Notes under the pieces: model-generated
The model's input: the letters and a program-made list of their open reading frames with translations, nothing else
Told to the model about the DNA's origin: nothing
The model's database searches: none
Assembly (NCBI GenBank): GCA_027186245.1
Contig: CP114497.1
Coordinates: 5,339,501-5,403,500 of the forward strand
From: Coriaria nepalensis
Taxonomy: Eukaryota > Streptophyta > Magnoliopsida > Cucurbitales > Coriariaceae
Direction: 5' to 3'
Length of the DNA stretch: 64,000 nucleotides
In this document: in pieces, positions 1 through 12,234 of the stretch
Numbering within the stretch: position 1 is the first letter of the stretch
Layout of the letters: the number at the start of each line of letters is the position of its first letter
Program-made: the position numbers and the translations under genes

Positions 1-1105
1 AACATGAATGGAAAAAAACTTGCATGATATATATTGTATTAATCTATACTTATTTAATTCAGATTTGTTATTGGAAATGAAGCATAAGGGGTAGCTGGCT
101 ATTATTAGGAAGCGATCTAAGAGCAGATATATTTCTTTTTAAGAGATGAACAACAGACCTTGCTCTTTCTCACTCTCCGGCCACCTTCAGCTTTCGGAAG
201 ACTTCTCTAATCCCAAGAACTTAATTGATCTAACGCAAACTACACAGCCCTAGATAGTAGATACTGATTTATTTATATCGATTTCTCTTTGTAATTGTAT
301 AGCATTGTAAATAGAGAGAGAGAGAGAAAAGGACGTGGGGGAGGGTTTGGCCTATATAACCCACATAAGACGTTGAAGTTGGAGATAAAGAGCAATGGTC
401 TACAGAAGGAAATTCGCACCATTTACAGCAAATCTCACCTTTCTTCCTACTTCTCTATGTATTTGAAGAAATTATTAGTTTGTCCTCTAGACCCTTAACT
501 TTCTGAAAATTAATTTTTTTTATTCCCCTAAAATTATCAAAATTTTATATTTTTTTTTCCCTGCAATTTTAAATAAAAAATTTATGTTTTTCCATTTTTA
601 TTTTTATTTAATACATTTTATCTACGTTTAACTTTTCTTCTAGCTTCGACCCTGATTTCAGAATAGATCTTGTGATCTCCAAAAGTACATTGAATGTATA
701 GCGTGTGCGAGAGTATTGAATGACTACAAGACTAGCTAGGGTTTCAGTCCATTTTCGTTTCTTTTGTGGGATCTCCAAAAGTACATTGAATGTATAGCGT
801 GTGCGAGAGTATTGAATGACTACAAGACTAGCTAGGGTTTCAGTCCATTTTCGTTTCTTTTGTGGGTTGTCAATGGAGAAAACACTTGTGTTGATTTATT
901 TGATTGAGTTAACAATGTTTTATATTACAAAACATTTGACAGGATTTGCATGTATGACAGTTGATGATATAAGCCGTACTAGGCTGTCCTTCATGTACAA
1001 GAAGATCTATGATTTAGAATTAATTACACTCTCTAAACATTATCCTATTTAATCCGATCTTTTCTAGCTTAATAATAATAATAACAACAAAGCGAGAGAG
1101 AAAGA
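1..1105 (-). promoter_or_regulatory. Duplicated MADS-gene upstream region (left copy)
   Basis: This block repeats, with small differences, the sequence upstream of the MADS-box gene (about 4945-5815). The match begins at position 1 and is close to base-for-base through about 480. It then resumes after an AT-rich insertion (about 490-660) and a 96-bp tandem duplication. The last part, about 1000-1105, matches 5588-5814 in inverted orientation. In the minus-strand reading, which is that of the MADS gene, a TATA-like stretch lies at 351-359 and a TC repeat at 313-326, about 30 bp downstream. That spacing suits a core promoter with a pyrimidine-rich 5' leader. I infer that it drives a paralogous MADS gene whose coding part lies left of the window. 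No coding exon was seen here. Confidence 0.75.
674..865. repeat. 96-bp tandem duplication
   Basis: Positions 674-769 are repeated immediately at 770-865 with no difference that I could see by eye. The right-hand homologous promoter copy (about 5425-5515) has only one unit, so the duplication arose in the left copy after the larger duplication. Confidence 0.95.
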
Positions 1106-1652
1106 AAAAGCAATTAACAAAATAATATTGCTACGAGGTTTCACTTTTTTGTTTTGTTCCACGTGGGTTTTTTTTAATTATTATTTTTTTTTGTAGTATC
1201 AATACTGCAAATCTGGTCTTAATGCATGTCGTTGCAACAAAAGCAGTAGTAGTAGCTAGCACCCCAATATCATAAGAGACTAGCTTTTAGTAAAATAAAA
1301 CTGGAAATGGTATATAGCTTTATTTTATAACTTCTACTGAGATATTGATATTTTCCATTCCCAGATTCCATGTCCATCCATTCAAGTTTATCTGCATGAA
1401 CATAAATTACAATCTAATGTCAACAATTCATCCAAGTTTCACAGAAAATATAAATAAATAAATACAAATACACATACAAAAAATAGGAAGCACTCTAGCA
1501 GCTACAGATGTGAATTGAAGTGTATAAATATGTATATGAGAAAGAATATAGTGAATTGGGTGTATGCCATTCTTGTGAGAGAGTTAAAAACCAAGAGCAC
1601 ATCATACATGAACTACTATCCCCTCTCATAATATATATATATGTATATGTAT
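1106..1652. other. AT-rich 3' flank of the MADS gene
   Basis: No coding segment was found. On the minus strand this is the 3' untranslated and downstream region of the MADS gene, with several AT-rich runs. No clear terminator motif was identified. Confidence 0.6.
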
Positions 1653-4333
1653 TTACCGAAGATGGAGAACATTGATATTCTTCTTGTCTTGAGGCGAGAA
1701 AGCATGAGTTCCAGCCTCGACCATTTCCTGACTGAAGAAGTCACGGGAAACGAGTGTTTGCATGGCAGTATATTCCTGTCCAGACATCAAATTCTCTTGC
1801 TCAATCCTCTCAGTTTCTGCAATCTAAAATGGTATAGTTTTCTCATTATAATTTGAATTATTGCGAATTAATTGATCGGTTATTAAAAATTAAGTTCATA
1901 ATATATATACATTGTTGCGTAGGCACAGATTCTCATTTTCCATCTGAATCTCCTACATCATTCATGTAGTAAGATTGTTATGGTAGTAATTAATTATCCA
2001 TATATATATATATTCAATGAAGAATTGTTTATAGATAGATACAAAAATGTAGGATTTATGCACCTTCTTCTGCATGTATTCAATTTCAGCCAGAAACATC
2101 TCATACTGTTAAGATTGAAAACGGAGAGTGATCATATTAATTAATTGACAGTTTTGACAAATTCACCATTAATATTAATTGCTATGATCAAATATATATA
2201 TATATATATACATCACCACTTATTATGTACGTACCTTCTTAGCCCTGATCCTTGCTAAGCCTCGCTCAAGTCTGTTTTCTACTTGCTTCAGTTCTTTGAC
2301 AGTCAAGGAACTCAAGGAATCCCCCAGTAAGTGCCTAACAGCAATATTTAACATCATGGGAGAATAAAACATATATATATTAGTTCATTCATCATGGTAG
2401 TGTATCCATATATAATTAGGATCGACAACTAATTAAGTTTTTTTTTTTTTTAATAATTCGAAATATTTGTGGAATTTGGGTGACTATTGAACTAACAGTT
2501 AAAAAAAAAAATTGAAAAAATGAGATTACCTTTTAGAGTTCTGCAACATCTGAATCTGTTGACGTAGCTTTACGGACTCTTGTTCATAATACTTTAAAAG
2601 TATCCCATATATTCCACAATTTTGAAAAAAAAATAAAAAAAAAAACAAATTCTAGGATTATCAACCAATATTGCAAATGTGAAGATGAAACGTCCATTAT
2701 AGTACGTAGGCATATATACTGTACCGAGCTTACGTACCTGAGTATTGAGTTTATGAGTATCCGACTCTATCAGGGTGGTGTCGGATGAGCAAGCCTTCTT
2801 GTACTTCTCTATGGTCGATTTTATGCTGCATGTCAAGCAATACATGACAAAAATTCTAACTTCAAATTGTTATGCCCCTAAACAAATAATAAATAAATTC
2901 TAAAATGCTTTACTTTGTATCAAATCATGAACCTATCGCAAACACTAGACATACTTTATTATGAACCCTATACACTTAATTATTTACTATCTTTAAAGTT
3001 GGGTTCTCAAGTCACCATATAATTACACCATACTCCATACACTCCATACTCCATACGTATCATTTTTTAACACATTATGAAGTACGATTAGCACTTTGGC
3101 TACATATATATGTTTTAATTAACTTATTATCATAAAATAAGTAACTATATGCTTAATTAACATTAGCAAATAATAGGGTGTGCTCTTTACTTGAAATATC
3201 TTGACTTTGGATTAAAATAGTCAACATGCTAAGAATCAGAGAAAGAAACATTGATCTATATACATATATCATGTCCTACTTTGTTGATGCAGACTGCATA
3301 CTTTGTTTGACTAGTGAAATGACTGATTGATCTGTGACCCGTTTGACCCATCAATTTGATTAGTTATTCGTTCTACTGTCGATGAGGTCATGGAAAAACT
3401 AACCAAAAATAAAAGAGAAGTATTTAAAAATAATAATAATAATAATAACATACAAGATTAGACATATTAGATATTATTCTTTTATTATTTTTGCCATTCA
3501 TAAAAAGATTCACGTATATGTTCAGCAAAAAATTATTCACAACGTAAAACTAATATAAAATCAATATTTATTAAATAAATAGTATTAAAAATATAACTTA
3601 TGATTAACAAAATCAATCAATGAATGATCACCATTTCAGTAGCTAGAAACTATGAACTAATTAGACGAATCTGAATCCAAATGAAGGAATGAATAAGAAA
3701 AGCGAGCAGTTTAGTACATAAGTTCACATTTGAAAAGGGCTTTTTATTTTTTATTTTTTACAGATATTAATCTCTAACTTTTCACTGTTTCATTGACCGA
3801 GGAACTCATAAGGAAAACAAAAACAAAACAAACTTTCTTTTTCTCTCTTCTTTTTCTGCTACCGAGAGGTTAATTTCGTATGGTCACACCAGAAGTGAAG
3901 ACAAGTTCATATTGATGAAATTCTTGACAAGAAAGCAGGAAGTGAGAGTTCATAGTTATGACTGACGAGACCCTCATAAGGAAAAAGAACTTACTGATAA
4001 ATAGTCAACTTAAAGTCAACACACTTATTTTATAGAAAATTAAAGGGATTCATGCAACCGCATGAATAAATAAATAAATATATATGAAAATTTAATAAAT
4101 AAAAAAATTAAGAAAATGGGGAAGCTAAAGGAATGATGATAATATTACTCGCTATTATTTGAGTACTCGTAGAGGCGGCCACGGCTGGAGAAGACGATAA
4201 GGGTCAGTTCAGCATCACAGAGGACTGATAGCTCATATGCTTTCTTCATCAGTCCATTTCTTCTCTTACAGAATGTCACTTGCCGATTCGTTGTGTTCTC
4301 TATGCGTTTTATCTCAATCTTTCCTCTCCCCAT
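1653..4333 (-). CDS. AGL11: MADS-box transcription factor, AGL11/SEEDSTICK-like (D-class)
   Basis: Type II MIKC MADS transcription factor of the AGAMOUS clade. D-class members specify ovule and seed-coat identity, acting in the nucleus in tetramers with other MADS proteins. Seven coding exons can be built with GT/AG borders: 4149-4333, 2738-2825, 2530-2591, 2235-2334, 2064-2105, 1911-1952 and 1653-1823. Exon lengths 62, 100, 42 and 42 nt are classic for MIKC genes. The product is 229 aa, close to the family's roughly 230. The MADS domain is residues 1-60 ([20 protein letters not shown] start), followed by I region, K-box coiled coil and a short C-terminus. The closing DKK...LHL motif points to the AGL11 rather than the AG lineage. 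Oddities: ELTLIV replaces the usual EVALIV near residue 42; four residues (NINV) sit between DKK and LHL; the last residue is R rather than G. Intron 1 is about 1.3 kb. Confidence 0.95.
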
Positions 4334-5645
4334 TGATACACACTGTCAAATATTTTTCATAATTAGGTAGATTCTATAATAGATCGAACATGAGATCATT
4401 AACAGATTGAGTTAATTAGATTAATACTCCATAGATCAAGAAGGACAAAGCAATAAATAAGGACACCAAAATAAAATTAATAAATTGAAAAAATAAAAAA
4501 CAAGATCAAGAAGAATAAGAAGAAGGGGGATTAGGATCGTCTAGAAACTGGAAAGAGAGTAGTTAGAAACAAGGAAACATCTTCAAACAAACAACTGAAA
4601 AATCAAAACAAACCCGTGGCTTGTATCCCTATTAGATCGCAGACAAGAAATGTGCTTTTGGGGTTAGGGCGATCTATATTTCTTCACAATTTTTTTCTTT
4701 TTTCTTTTCTTCTGTTTTAAAAGGTTGAGTAGATTATATATAAAAAGTAATATCTAAATATATATCATGATTTTCTGTGAACCCAATCAAAAGCTAGAAA
4801 CGAAGATGAAAAAACTGAAGTGATCTAAAAAGAAAATATTATAGACAGAAGAGCCGGTCGGTGAAAAAATCAGATCGAGAATTTATGAAAAGAAGAATCA
4901 TCGTTCGAAGGAAAGAAGATCTCGTTATCTGGCCACATGATCTAAACATGAAAGGAAAAAAACTAACATTATATATGTATTAATCTATACGTATTTAATT
5001 CAGATTTGTTATTGGAAATGAAGCATAAGGGGTAGCTGGCTATTATTAGGAAGCAATCTAAGAGCAGATATATTTCTTTTAAAAGATGAACAACAGACCT
5101 TGCTCTTTCTCACTCTCCGGCCACCTTCAGCTTTCGGAAGACTTCTCTAATCCCAAGAACTTAATTGATCTAACGCAAACTACACAGCCCTAGATAGTAG
5201 ATACTGATTTATTGATATCGCTTTCTACTTTGTTTGTAATATAGCGTTGGAAATAGAGAGAGAGAGAAGGACGTGGGGAGGGTTTTGCCTAAAACCCAAA
5301 TAAGACGTTGAAGTTGGAGATAAAGAAAAATGGTGTACAGGAGGAAATTCGCACCATTTACAGCAAATCTTACCTTTCTTCTTACTTCTCTATGTATTGA
5401 TGAAATGACTAGTTTGTCCTTCCAGAATATATCTTGTGTTCGGCAAGTAAATTGAATGTATTGAATGAATCAAAGACTAGGGTTTCTGTCCATTTTCGTT
5501 TCTTTGGTGGGTTGATTTATTTGATTTAGTCTGTTCTTTATATTACACTACGGTCGTTTACATTTGTATGCCTGTCGTTGTGAATGGCTTTCTCTCTCGC
5601 TTTGTTATAATAACAATTATTATTAATATCAATATTGATTAACAA

Positions 5646-5744
<99 letters not shown>

Positions 5745-5814
5745 GCTAGAAATGATCATATTAAATAGGATAATCTCTAAGGAGTGTAATTAATTTCTAA
5801 TCTTAGATCTTAAC
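4334..5814 (-). promoter_or_regulatory. 5' leader and upstream region of the MADS gene (right copy)
   Basis: This region lies 5' of the minus-strand MADS start codon. From about 4945 it is the second copy of the sequence at 1-1105. A GA/TC repeat at 5253-5267 corresponds to the kind of GA-rich element bound by BASIC PENTACYSTEINE factors in the Arabidopsis STK promoter; this is family knowledge and binding here is not shown. The TATA-like stretch of the left copy (351-359) is missing at the matching place (5286-5300) because of a small deletion. AG-clade genes often carry a 5'-UTR intron; I could not place one. Confidence 0.6.
5640..5743. repeat. ATT/AAT trinucleotide microsatellite
   Basis: Around thirty ATT units with one or two interruptions. 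A possible poly-isoleucine translation across it is an artefact of the repeat. The homologous site in the left promoter copy (about 1070-1085) has only about four units. Confidence 0.97.
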
Positions 5815-7200
5815 TAATATATGAACAATTATTTTGTTATGCCAAAAGAGTTAATGTTATGCTAAAATAATATTAAAGTGAGGTGATGTCGGGTCATAAG
5901 AATGATCGATTATTGATTATAAAGAACCTCCTATATAATTCTATAAAAAAAAATCATAGCGGATCGTTGCAATAATCATAACGGACCACTGATTAGATAT
6001 CAGTTGAGATGCTGGCAACAACATCCTCAGGACCTCAAACATATAAAAGGATCGGAAAGCATGCATGCTAGATATAAGTCATGAAAACATTAATTTAAAA
6101 TAGACATTATAAGATTAATACATGTGAGTAGGACTTTATATTTACTGAGTTTCTAGTTCATAGATGTTCTACCTTGTGTTTTAAGAAATTACAAAGATAA
6201 AACTGCAGACTAAAAATCGGGTGAATGAAGAAGATTGATCTTGTGGGATTGTACATATGGGACATGACCTGTGGAGAGGTAAAAAGATTTGAAAAATTAA
6301 ACCTCTTAGAAAAGCTTATATATATATATTGAAAAGAATGGTTCTTGTTTAAGAGTTTTAGGATTAAGTTCTTGTGATAAAGATTTTAATTACATTATAA
6401 TATTTTATATAAATTTAAATTATTATGTTATTTTTATAAAAATAATTATAAAGTTAAATTAAATTATAACACACGTACTAAGTATACATATTTCTTCTAA
6501 AAATATTAAATAAATTAAATAACTAATAAGACGAACATTACATATATATTCTATCAAAGAGCTAGTTTTAGGCATTATATTTCCCTTCACTTTTCATCTT
6601 TCCTACCTTCTATTATGTTAACTGTTAAGGTGAATAGTTGGTATATAGGAGGAAATCAGATAATAAAGAGGCTGTGTATTGCACTGACTTATAAATGCCT
6701 AGCAGCATGTAATGATAGGAGGAGAACTTGTTTTTGTCAGTCTTCAATTATGATAATTAGTCAATAGTGTGCTTGTTCTTGGACTCCTACTATCTCTCTT
6801 TGTCCTTTGTTCTCTTATCTAATCTCTTGCCTTATTTCGTAGCTAGAGGACCGAAAGATCCTTTGTGATGTTTATTAGTCTGTTGTAGTGAATACTTTTA
6901 GACATATTTTGTTTCTGCTATCCAAATTATAACTTTTATTTTAAAATCATTTTCCCATAAAAAGATAAAAATAAACTCATTTATATATTAAATCCTTTAA
7001 ACCTACAAAAGGTAAAACAATAAATATCCGCTTAATGAAATAATAAAAAAAATCAAATATTGTCGAATCTAAATCCGAATCGAAATACATTGGTGTTATT
7101 TGATTGGATCCGGATCAATTTTGGATCTATCTGAAAAGATCCGAAAAATTCATATTTTACCTGAACATCCCCAATGGGAACTTGACAAACTCAATTAAGT
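5815..7200. other. Intergenic, no gene seen
   Basis: AT-rich sequence without a recognisable coding segment, RNA gene or repeat family. Confidence 0.6.
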
Positions 7201-7207
7201 AAGGAAA

Positions 7208-7425
7208 TCTGTCACATAACATGTCTTCCATTCCAAACGCCATGTCGGAACAGGAACGAGTATATGTCTTTTGGGATGCGTTTCATCCAGCGGAAGCTGT
7301 GAATATGATAATGGGGAGGAAGTCATTTGAGAGGGATCTTAGCATTATCTCAATCCCTTCAATATCGAGCAGCTTGCCACTCTTGAAATTCTGCCCAGCA
7401 ACTCTACTAATAAAATAATAAATTA
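7208..7425 (+). pseudogene. GDSL esterase/lipase last-exon relic
   Basis: Reading across frames recovers the end of a GDSL lipase. First comes a Cys-rich stretch (CLPFQTPCRNRNEY). Next is the block V signature (VFWDAFHPAEAVNMI) with the catalytic Asp and His. Last is a C-terminal tail resembling NPFNIEQLATLEIL. Two frame changes separate the three parts: one just before the block V phenylalanine-tryptophan, and one after the ISI tripeptide that follows it. No upstream exons with the GDSL serine were found. It lies on the opposite strand from the intact GDSL gene at 9755-12894, and its tail differs from that gene's, so it is probably a relic of another family member rather than a recent copy. 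Confidence 0.85.
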
Positions 7426-7429
7426 ATAT

Positions 7430-8400
7430 CCCATCTTAGTTTAGTATCGACCATTCCACGATTGCTCTACTAAGCACCACTTCATCATGTACTCGCTTTC
7501 AAATATCGACCATTTGTAATGATTTTAGTTGTATTGTCTATGTGACTTGCCATTTGGTCTGCTCAAATTCAACGCGCTTGTTTAGCTTAATTCCCTAATG
7601 GGCCAAATACAATTTACACCTTAAATATAATTTATACTTGAAATATTTTCAAAATAATAATTTACACATAAAAACATTAAAAACAAAAAAAAAAAAAAAT
7701 CACTTCTTAAAAACTTTTGCATAATAATTATAAAAAATTATTTTTGTAATAATTTTGAAATATTTGTAATCGGCCTTGACTTAAGGCCGATTGGTAATAA
7801 TTTCTGAAATTCAGTTTCTTAAAAATATTTTGTATAATGATTATAAAAATTGTTTTGTTAGTGGAGAAAAACTAAAATTAATTTTTGTAATTCTCTAATA
7901 TTAATTTTTTATTGTTTAAAAAAATAGGTAAAAAACAGTTAAAAAACGATGAAAGATTGAAAAAATAAATTTTTGTGTTTGAAAATATTGCCAAACACGA
8001 AACAAATTACCAAGCGTGTCATGTTAGCAAACTCAATTTTAACTTTGATTTATTCTTTTTCTTGACCCTTTTTTATATTTTATTATAAATCCTCCTCAAT
8101 CATATTGTAAAAAATTGGCAAGCAATGTTTGTGGAAGGATCCGACAAAGTAAATGTTCGTAGATGAATAATTTGAAGAAATATCTATAGAAAAATGATGA
8201 AGAATTAAAACGAAAAACAAATCCATAAAATAAAAAATAATGTAGAAAAAAGCACATGGAAGAAAAAGAAAATTTTCGTTAAAAAAAAAAAAGATTTCAT
8301 TTTAATATTTATATATACTTTTCTTAATACATAAATAAATAAAAAATAATATTTAACAAATAAATATCATCTTTAGATATCTCTAAAAAAATTATCCCAA
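7430..8400. other. AT-rich intergenic DNA
   Basis: Poly-A and poly-T rich sequence with no coding segment seen. It ends abruptly at the change to GC-richer sequence near 8404. Confidence 0.6.
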
Positions 8401-8403
8401 ACA

Positions 8404-9190
8404 GGCCCTTTATCGAATCACCCCGGGCTTATGCACTCCACTCGCTGTCTACTAAACGAGCGTTAGAGCGAGCGAAGCCTTCAATTTAGTGGCTTCCCCC
8501 CTTATCCCTCACCCTACTCTTTCATTTCCGCTTAAGCTTCCCCAATTTGTGGTGTGTGGGCCTTTCACCCTTTTTCTAGTGACTCGGGGAGCTGATCTGA
8601 TGAATGCACTTCAAAGGGAGGGAAACTAGGTTTCCCATGTTGGTTGGCCCGGCATCAAAGATTCTTAAGTTAGGGTAATTTAAAGAAGACCTTTCCCAAA
8701 GTTATCATTACTTTTTCAGGCCCTAGTTTCAAAGGCTGGGGTCTTTCTGGGGGCTAGAGCCCTCTCTTTCTTGCTCAGCAAAATGGGCTACTCCGGGGGC
8801 TTCTCGTGGCAATTGGATTTGCACTGAGGGCCCTCCTAGCTACCAAAGCTGTGGCCCCTTTCGGGAATGAAGTTTCGCTTGGAAGGGAGCTTGACCTGGG
8901 CTGACTTACCTCTTTGATGGAAGGGTCCCCTCTTTACGTTGGGGACGGGGCAAGTTCCTCACGGTTGTGTCTGGACCTCAACGAACTTCCAGCGCTTGAG
9001 CCAAAACCAGAGCAAGGAAATTGCACCAGTACTCCTTCAAGGGATAAAGAGGCGATTCCAAAGGGGCTTGATCTTAATAAGACGGCGTTCCAACTGGAAT
9101 TGGACACAAACCTCCTAAAAAATATCGAGGAAGAAAACACGAACCACACACGCCCGAGTTCCTTTTTTGCCTCTTCTCCTTCTATTTAGA
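8404..9190. other. Probable mitochondrial DNA insert (NUMT)
   Basis: Base composition changes sharply to a balanced, GC-richer style with runs of C and G, and phrases such as the ACGAGCG/GCGAGCGAAGCC stretch that are common in plant mitochondrial intergenic DNA. It returns to AT-rich DNA right after 9190. No known mitochondrial gene was recognised. One open frame at 8914-9189 (+) encodes 91 aa with LDLNELP and GLDLN, which superficially resembles an EAR-type motif; I would not call it a gene. The identification rests on composition and style, so it is tentative. Confidence 0.5.
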
Positions 9191-9754
9191 AAGAGGTTGT
9201 AATTTATTTGTCAATAGTTAAAGTGCATCAACCTTTACTTGTACTTTAACCTTGTTTGAGGGTTTTTTCACGTAAAATATATGTCTATTATTTATCTATT
9301 TGTTATCTCAGTTTCCTAGAATTATTACCTAAATTCACCCATCATTCCCAACATGCATGCATAAATCGGTGGCGGACATAATTAAGAGTAAAGAGAGACA
9401 TTTAAACTATACAAAAATTAAAAAACAAGCAAATTCTTTATGAATTTATTAAAATTATAATGAATTTTGTAATGAGAACTCCTTTTCTTAAAAAAAAAAA
9501 AAACAATTATAAATAAAATTCGAAAAGATTTTATTGAACTCAAACTTTTAACAATTCTAGAGTAATATTAGATGACCGGTTGTGTTATACCCACTTCATT
9601 TAAACCCTTTTAAAATATATTTGAATAGATTATGATCATCAAGTAGAGAGGATACATGATCAATATCTTTGATTATTAATGCAAACGAACAAAATTTATT
9701 AGGACATGTAAAGAAGATTAAATCTATATGCATGGAACATGGTACATATATATA
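9191..9754. other. 3' flank of the GDSL gene
   Basis: AT-rich; nothing recognisable apart from the probable 3' UTR of the minus-strand GDSL gene. Confidence 0.6.
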
Positions 9755-12166
9755 TTAGAGCATGGCCAATTGTTGTATATTAATAGGGTATGCATATGAC
9801 TTGGAACTAGTGCTGTAAGAAGTCTTAGCAAGTACAATATTAGCGTCCTCTGTCGGATGAAAGGCATCCCAAAACAAGTACTTCCGACGATCTCGACATG
9901 GTTGTTGTAGCGGAAGACAAGTTATTTGTCCATTGTTCTTTCCCACTCCACAGCACCCCTGGTCTATCACCAGGAATCCTGCATAATATGTTAATTCAAC
10001 TCTCACGTAATTAAATTAATCATTATATATTATTTAATACATATTCATGTGGGTACCATAGTTGGTTGCGTTGAGATATAAATCCTTGGTGGCTTGATAT
10101 GAGTCGAGGTATACAAATTTGGCTCCCGGAAGCATTTGACGGTTATTATTGAAATGGTCGACCAGTTTGCGAAGCCCCGAGTTGAAGAGAGAGATTGCCG
10201 AGTTTATGTTTTCATTGCAACGGCTCCTTGTCCCATTGCCGCCGTTATATCGAGCGAGCTCATAAGGTATGCAACCGATTTGACCAACTCCTGTTACTAC
10301 CACTTTCCGAGCTCCCAACTCATACAATTGCTATACAGTAATATTTGCATCAGCAAGTACATTAATTGGAAAATTAGTTTATAATCATCATGTCAGTTGT
10401 CAATATTACTATCAATTTAAAATTAAAATTCTTAAAAAAAAAAAAAAAGAAAAAAAAAAGCTAGACATACTGTTAATTGGCGCGAATAATCTTGAATGAG
10501 TAGGGAAGCAAAGACGGTGGGAGTGTACTGTGAACTAGTGGTATAGAAATCGGGCATGAAATAGTTATTAAGATAGTCATTGCTTCCCATCCCAGAATAG
10601 AATATGCATCTGCTTAGATAGCTGTTAAGAGCATCCACGTCTCCTCTGAAAAACCTCTTCATTTGCCCTACTACATTTCCAAAGTTGGAAACTTGATCCT
10701 TCATCGAAATGTGACCACCCTGTCCAAACATATATATATACTATTTTCTATCAATTACAAGGACTAATTACACGTATTAATTACGACATGCATCGCTTGA
10801 TTTAACAGCAATATATAATATGAATTGATACGAGTATTGTGGTATTTTCCTGAACCCTACCAGATTATTTCCAGTTTCTTCTCGGATGCCCGATGCACCG
10901 GATGCGAAATTCACTCCCCTCAGAAGTGCACGACCATGTGTTCTTGCATATGGTGGAATGTAAGATCGGAATCCAAGAAGTTTGGCTGCATGCATTTATA
11001 GAACTATTCGTAAGCATGGGGTTGCAGAAAACTATCTTAGGGCGGGTCAAGATTGAAGACTCATGTATAAATTTTTTCTATAAAAAGAAAAAAAAAGGTT
11101 TGAAGAAAAAATGAAAGAGGTAAGTTTTACAAAAAATTAAAGGGGGGGGGGGGAATTTAAATATAATTTGGAAGGAAATTAATATGTAATATGTGTTGGA
11201 AAATTTTGAATTTAATGAAATATTAAATTTTCTATTTCTTCAAGAATTAATTTAGTAAATTAATATGTATAAATATGACTAATTAAATTTATGAAACTAA
11301 CAGATTAATGTGTATTAATATGATCAATTGATTTTCTTCACATAAAGCATATAAATGGTCTCTTCCATTTTGGAAAAATTATTTAGAAAACGATTTCCTC
11401 CTCAAACTCTCTCTAGAGTTCTAAGTTTCAGAATAATAGTGTTCGGTAATTTCAGAGTTCGCCGAAAAATATTTGGTGTTCTAACTGAATATTCTTCATT
11501 GTATTATATTCTGCGAGATAGACGGAATACAAGCCGAATCTATTTTAAGAACACTATAAAAGCTCACAAGCCTCGAAATTTCCTTTTCATAAATTCGGTT
11601 TGCAAATCCATATTCTTTATAATTTCATTATATTTTACAATATTTTTACTTTTATTTATATTTAAATATTATAATGTTATATTTTTTAATATTCTATTTT
11701 GCGATTAAAGATTTTAATGAGTAAACCATTTATATATATTATTTTGTAATTTAGTCTTACAGATCATGTTTACTATTCTATTCCTTGATTATTATTTTTT
11801 ATGTATTATTATATTCTGATTTTCTACTTACTATAATTTACTATTATGGATTACTTTTATTATAGTCTTATATCATAAATATTAATGGATGACAAGATTT
11901 GAAATATTTTCATATTTTAATTAGTTTTAGAGATATTTTGTTATTTTATTTTATTTTAATTATGTTTTAGTTATTAGTTTGATTTTATTAAGATTTTTTA
12001 TATTTTAAGCTCTTATTTTTATTTTTATTTTTAATTAATAGTCTTAGTTATTAGAATTTCTAGATATTTTCTTATTAATAGGGATTTTGTGGTCCTTATT
12101 AATAGAGTAAGGGCCGAAACTAATTAAACTAAAAACTAATTAATTTATTTATTCATTAAGTAAGTC

Positions 12167-12234
<68 letters not shown>

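Noticed and set aside
5538..5759. Open frame of almost pure isoleucine on the minus strand
   Set aside because: It is the translation of the ATT microsatellite.
10136..10384. 82-residue frame on the plus strand
   Set aside because: Antisense to GDSL exon 4, which has clear family motifs.
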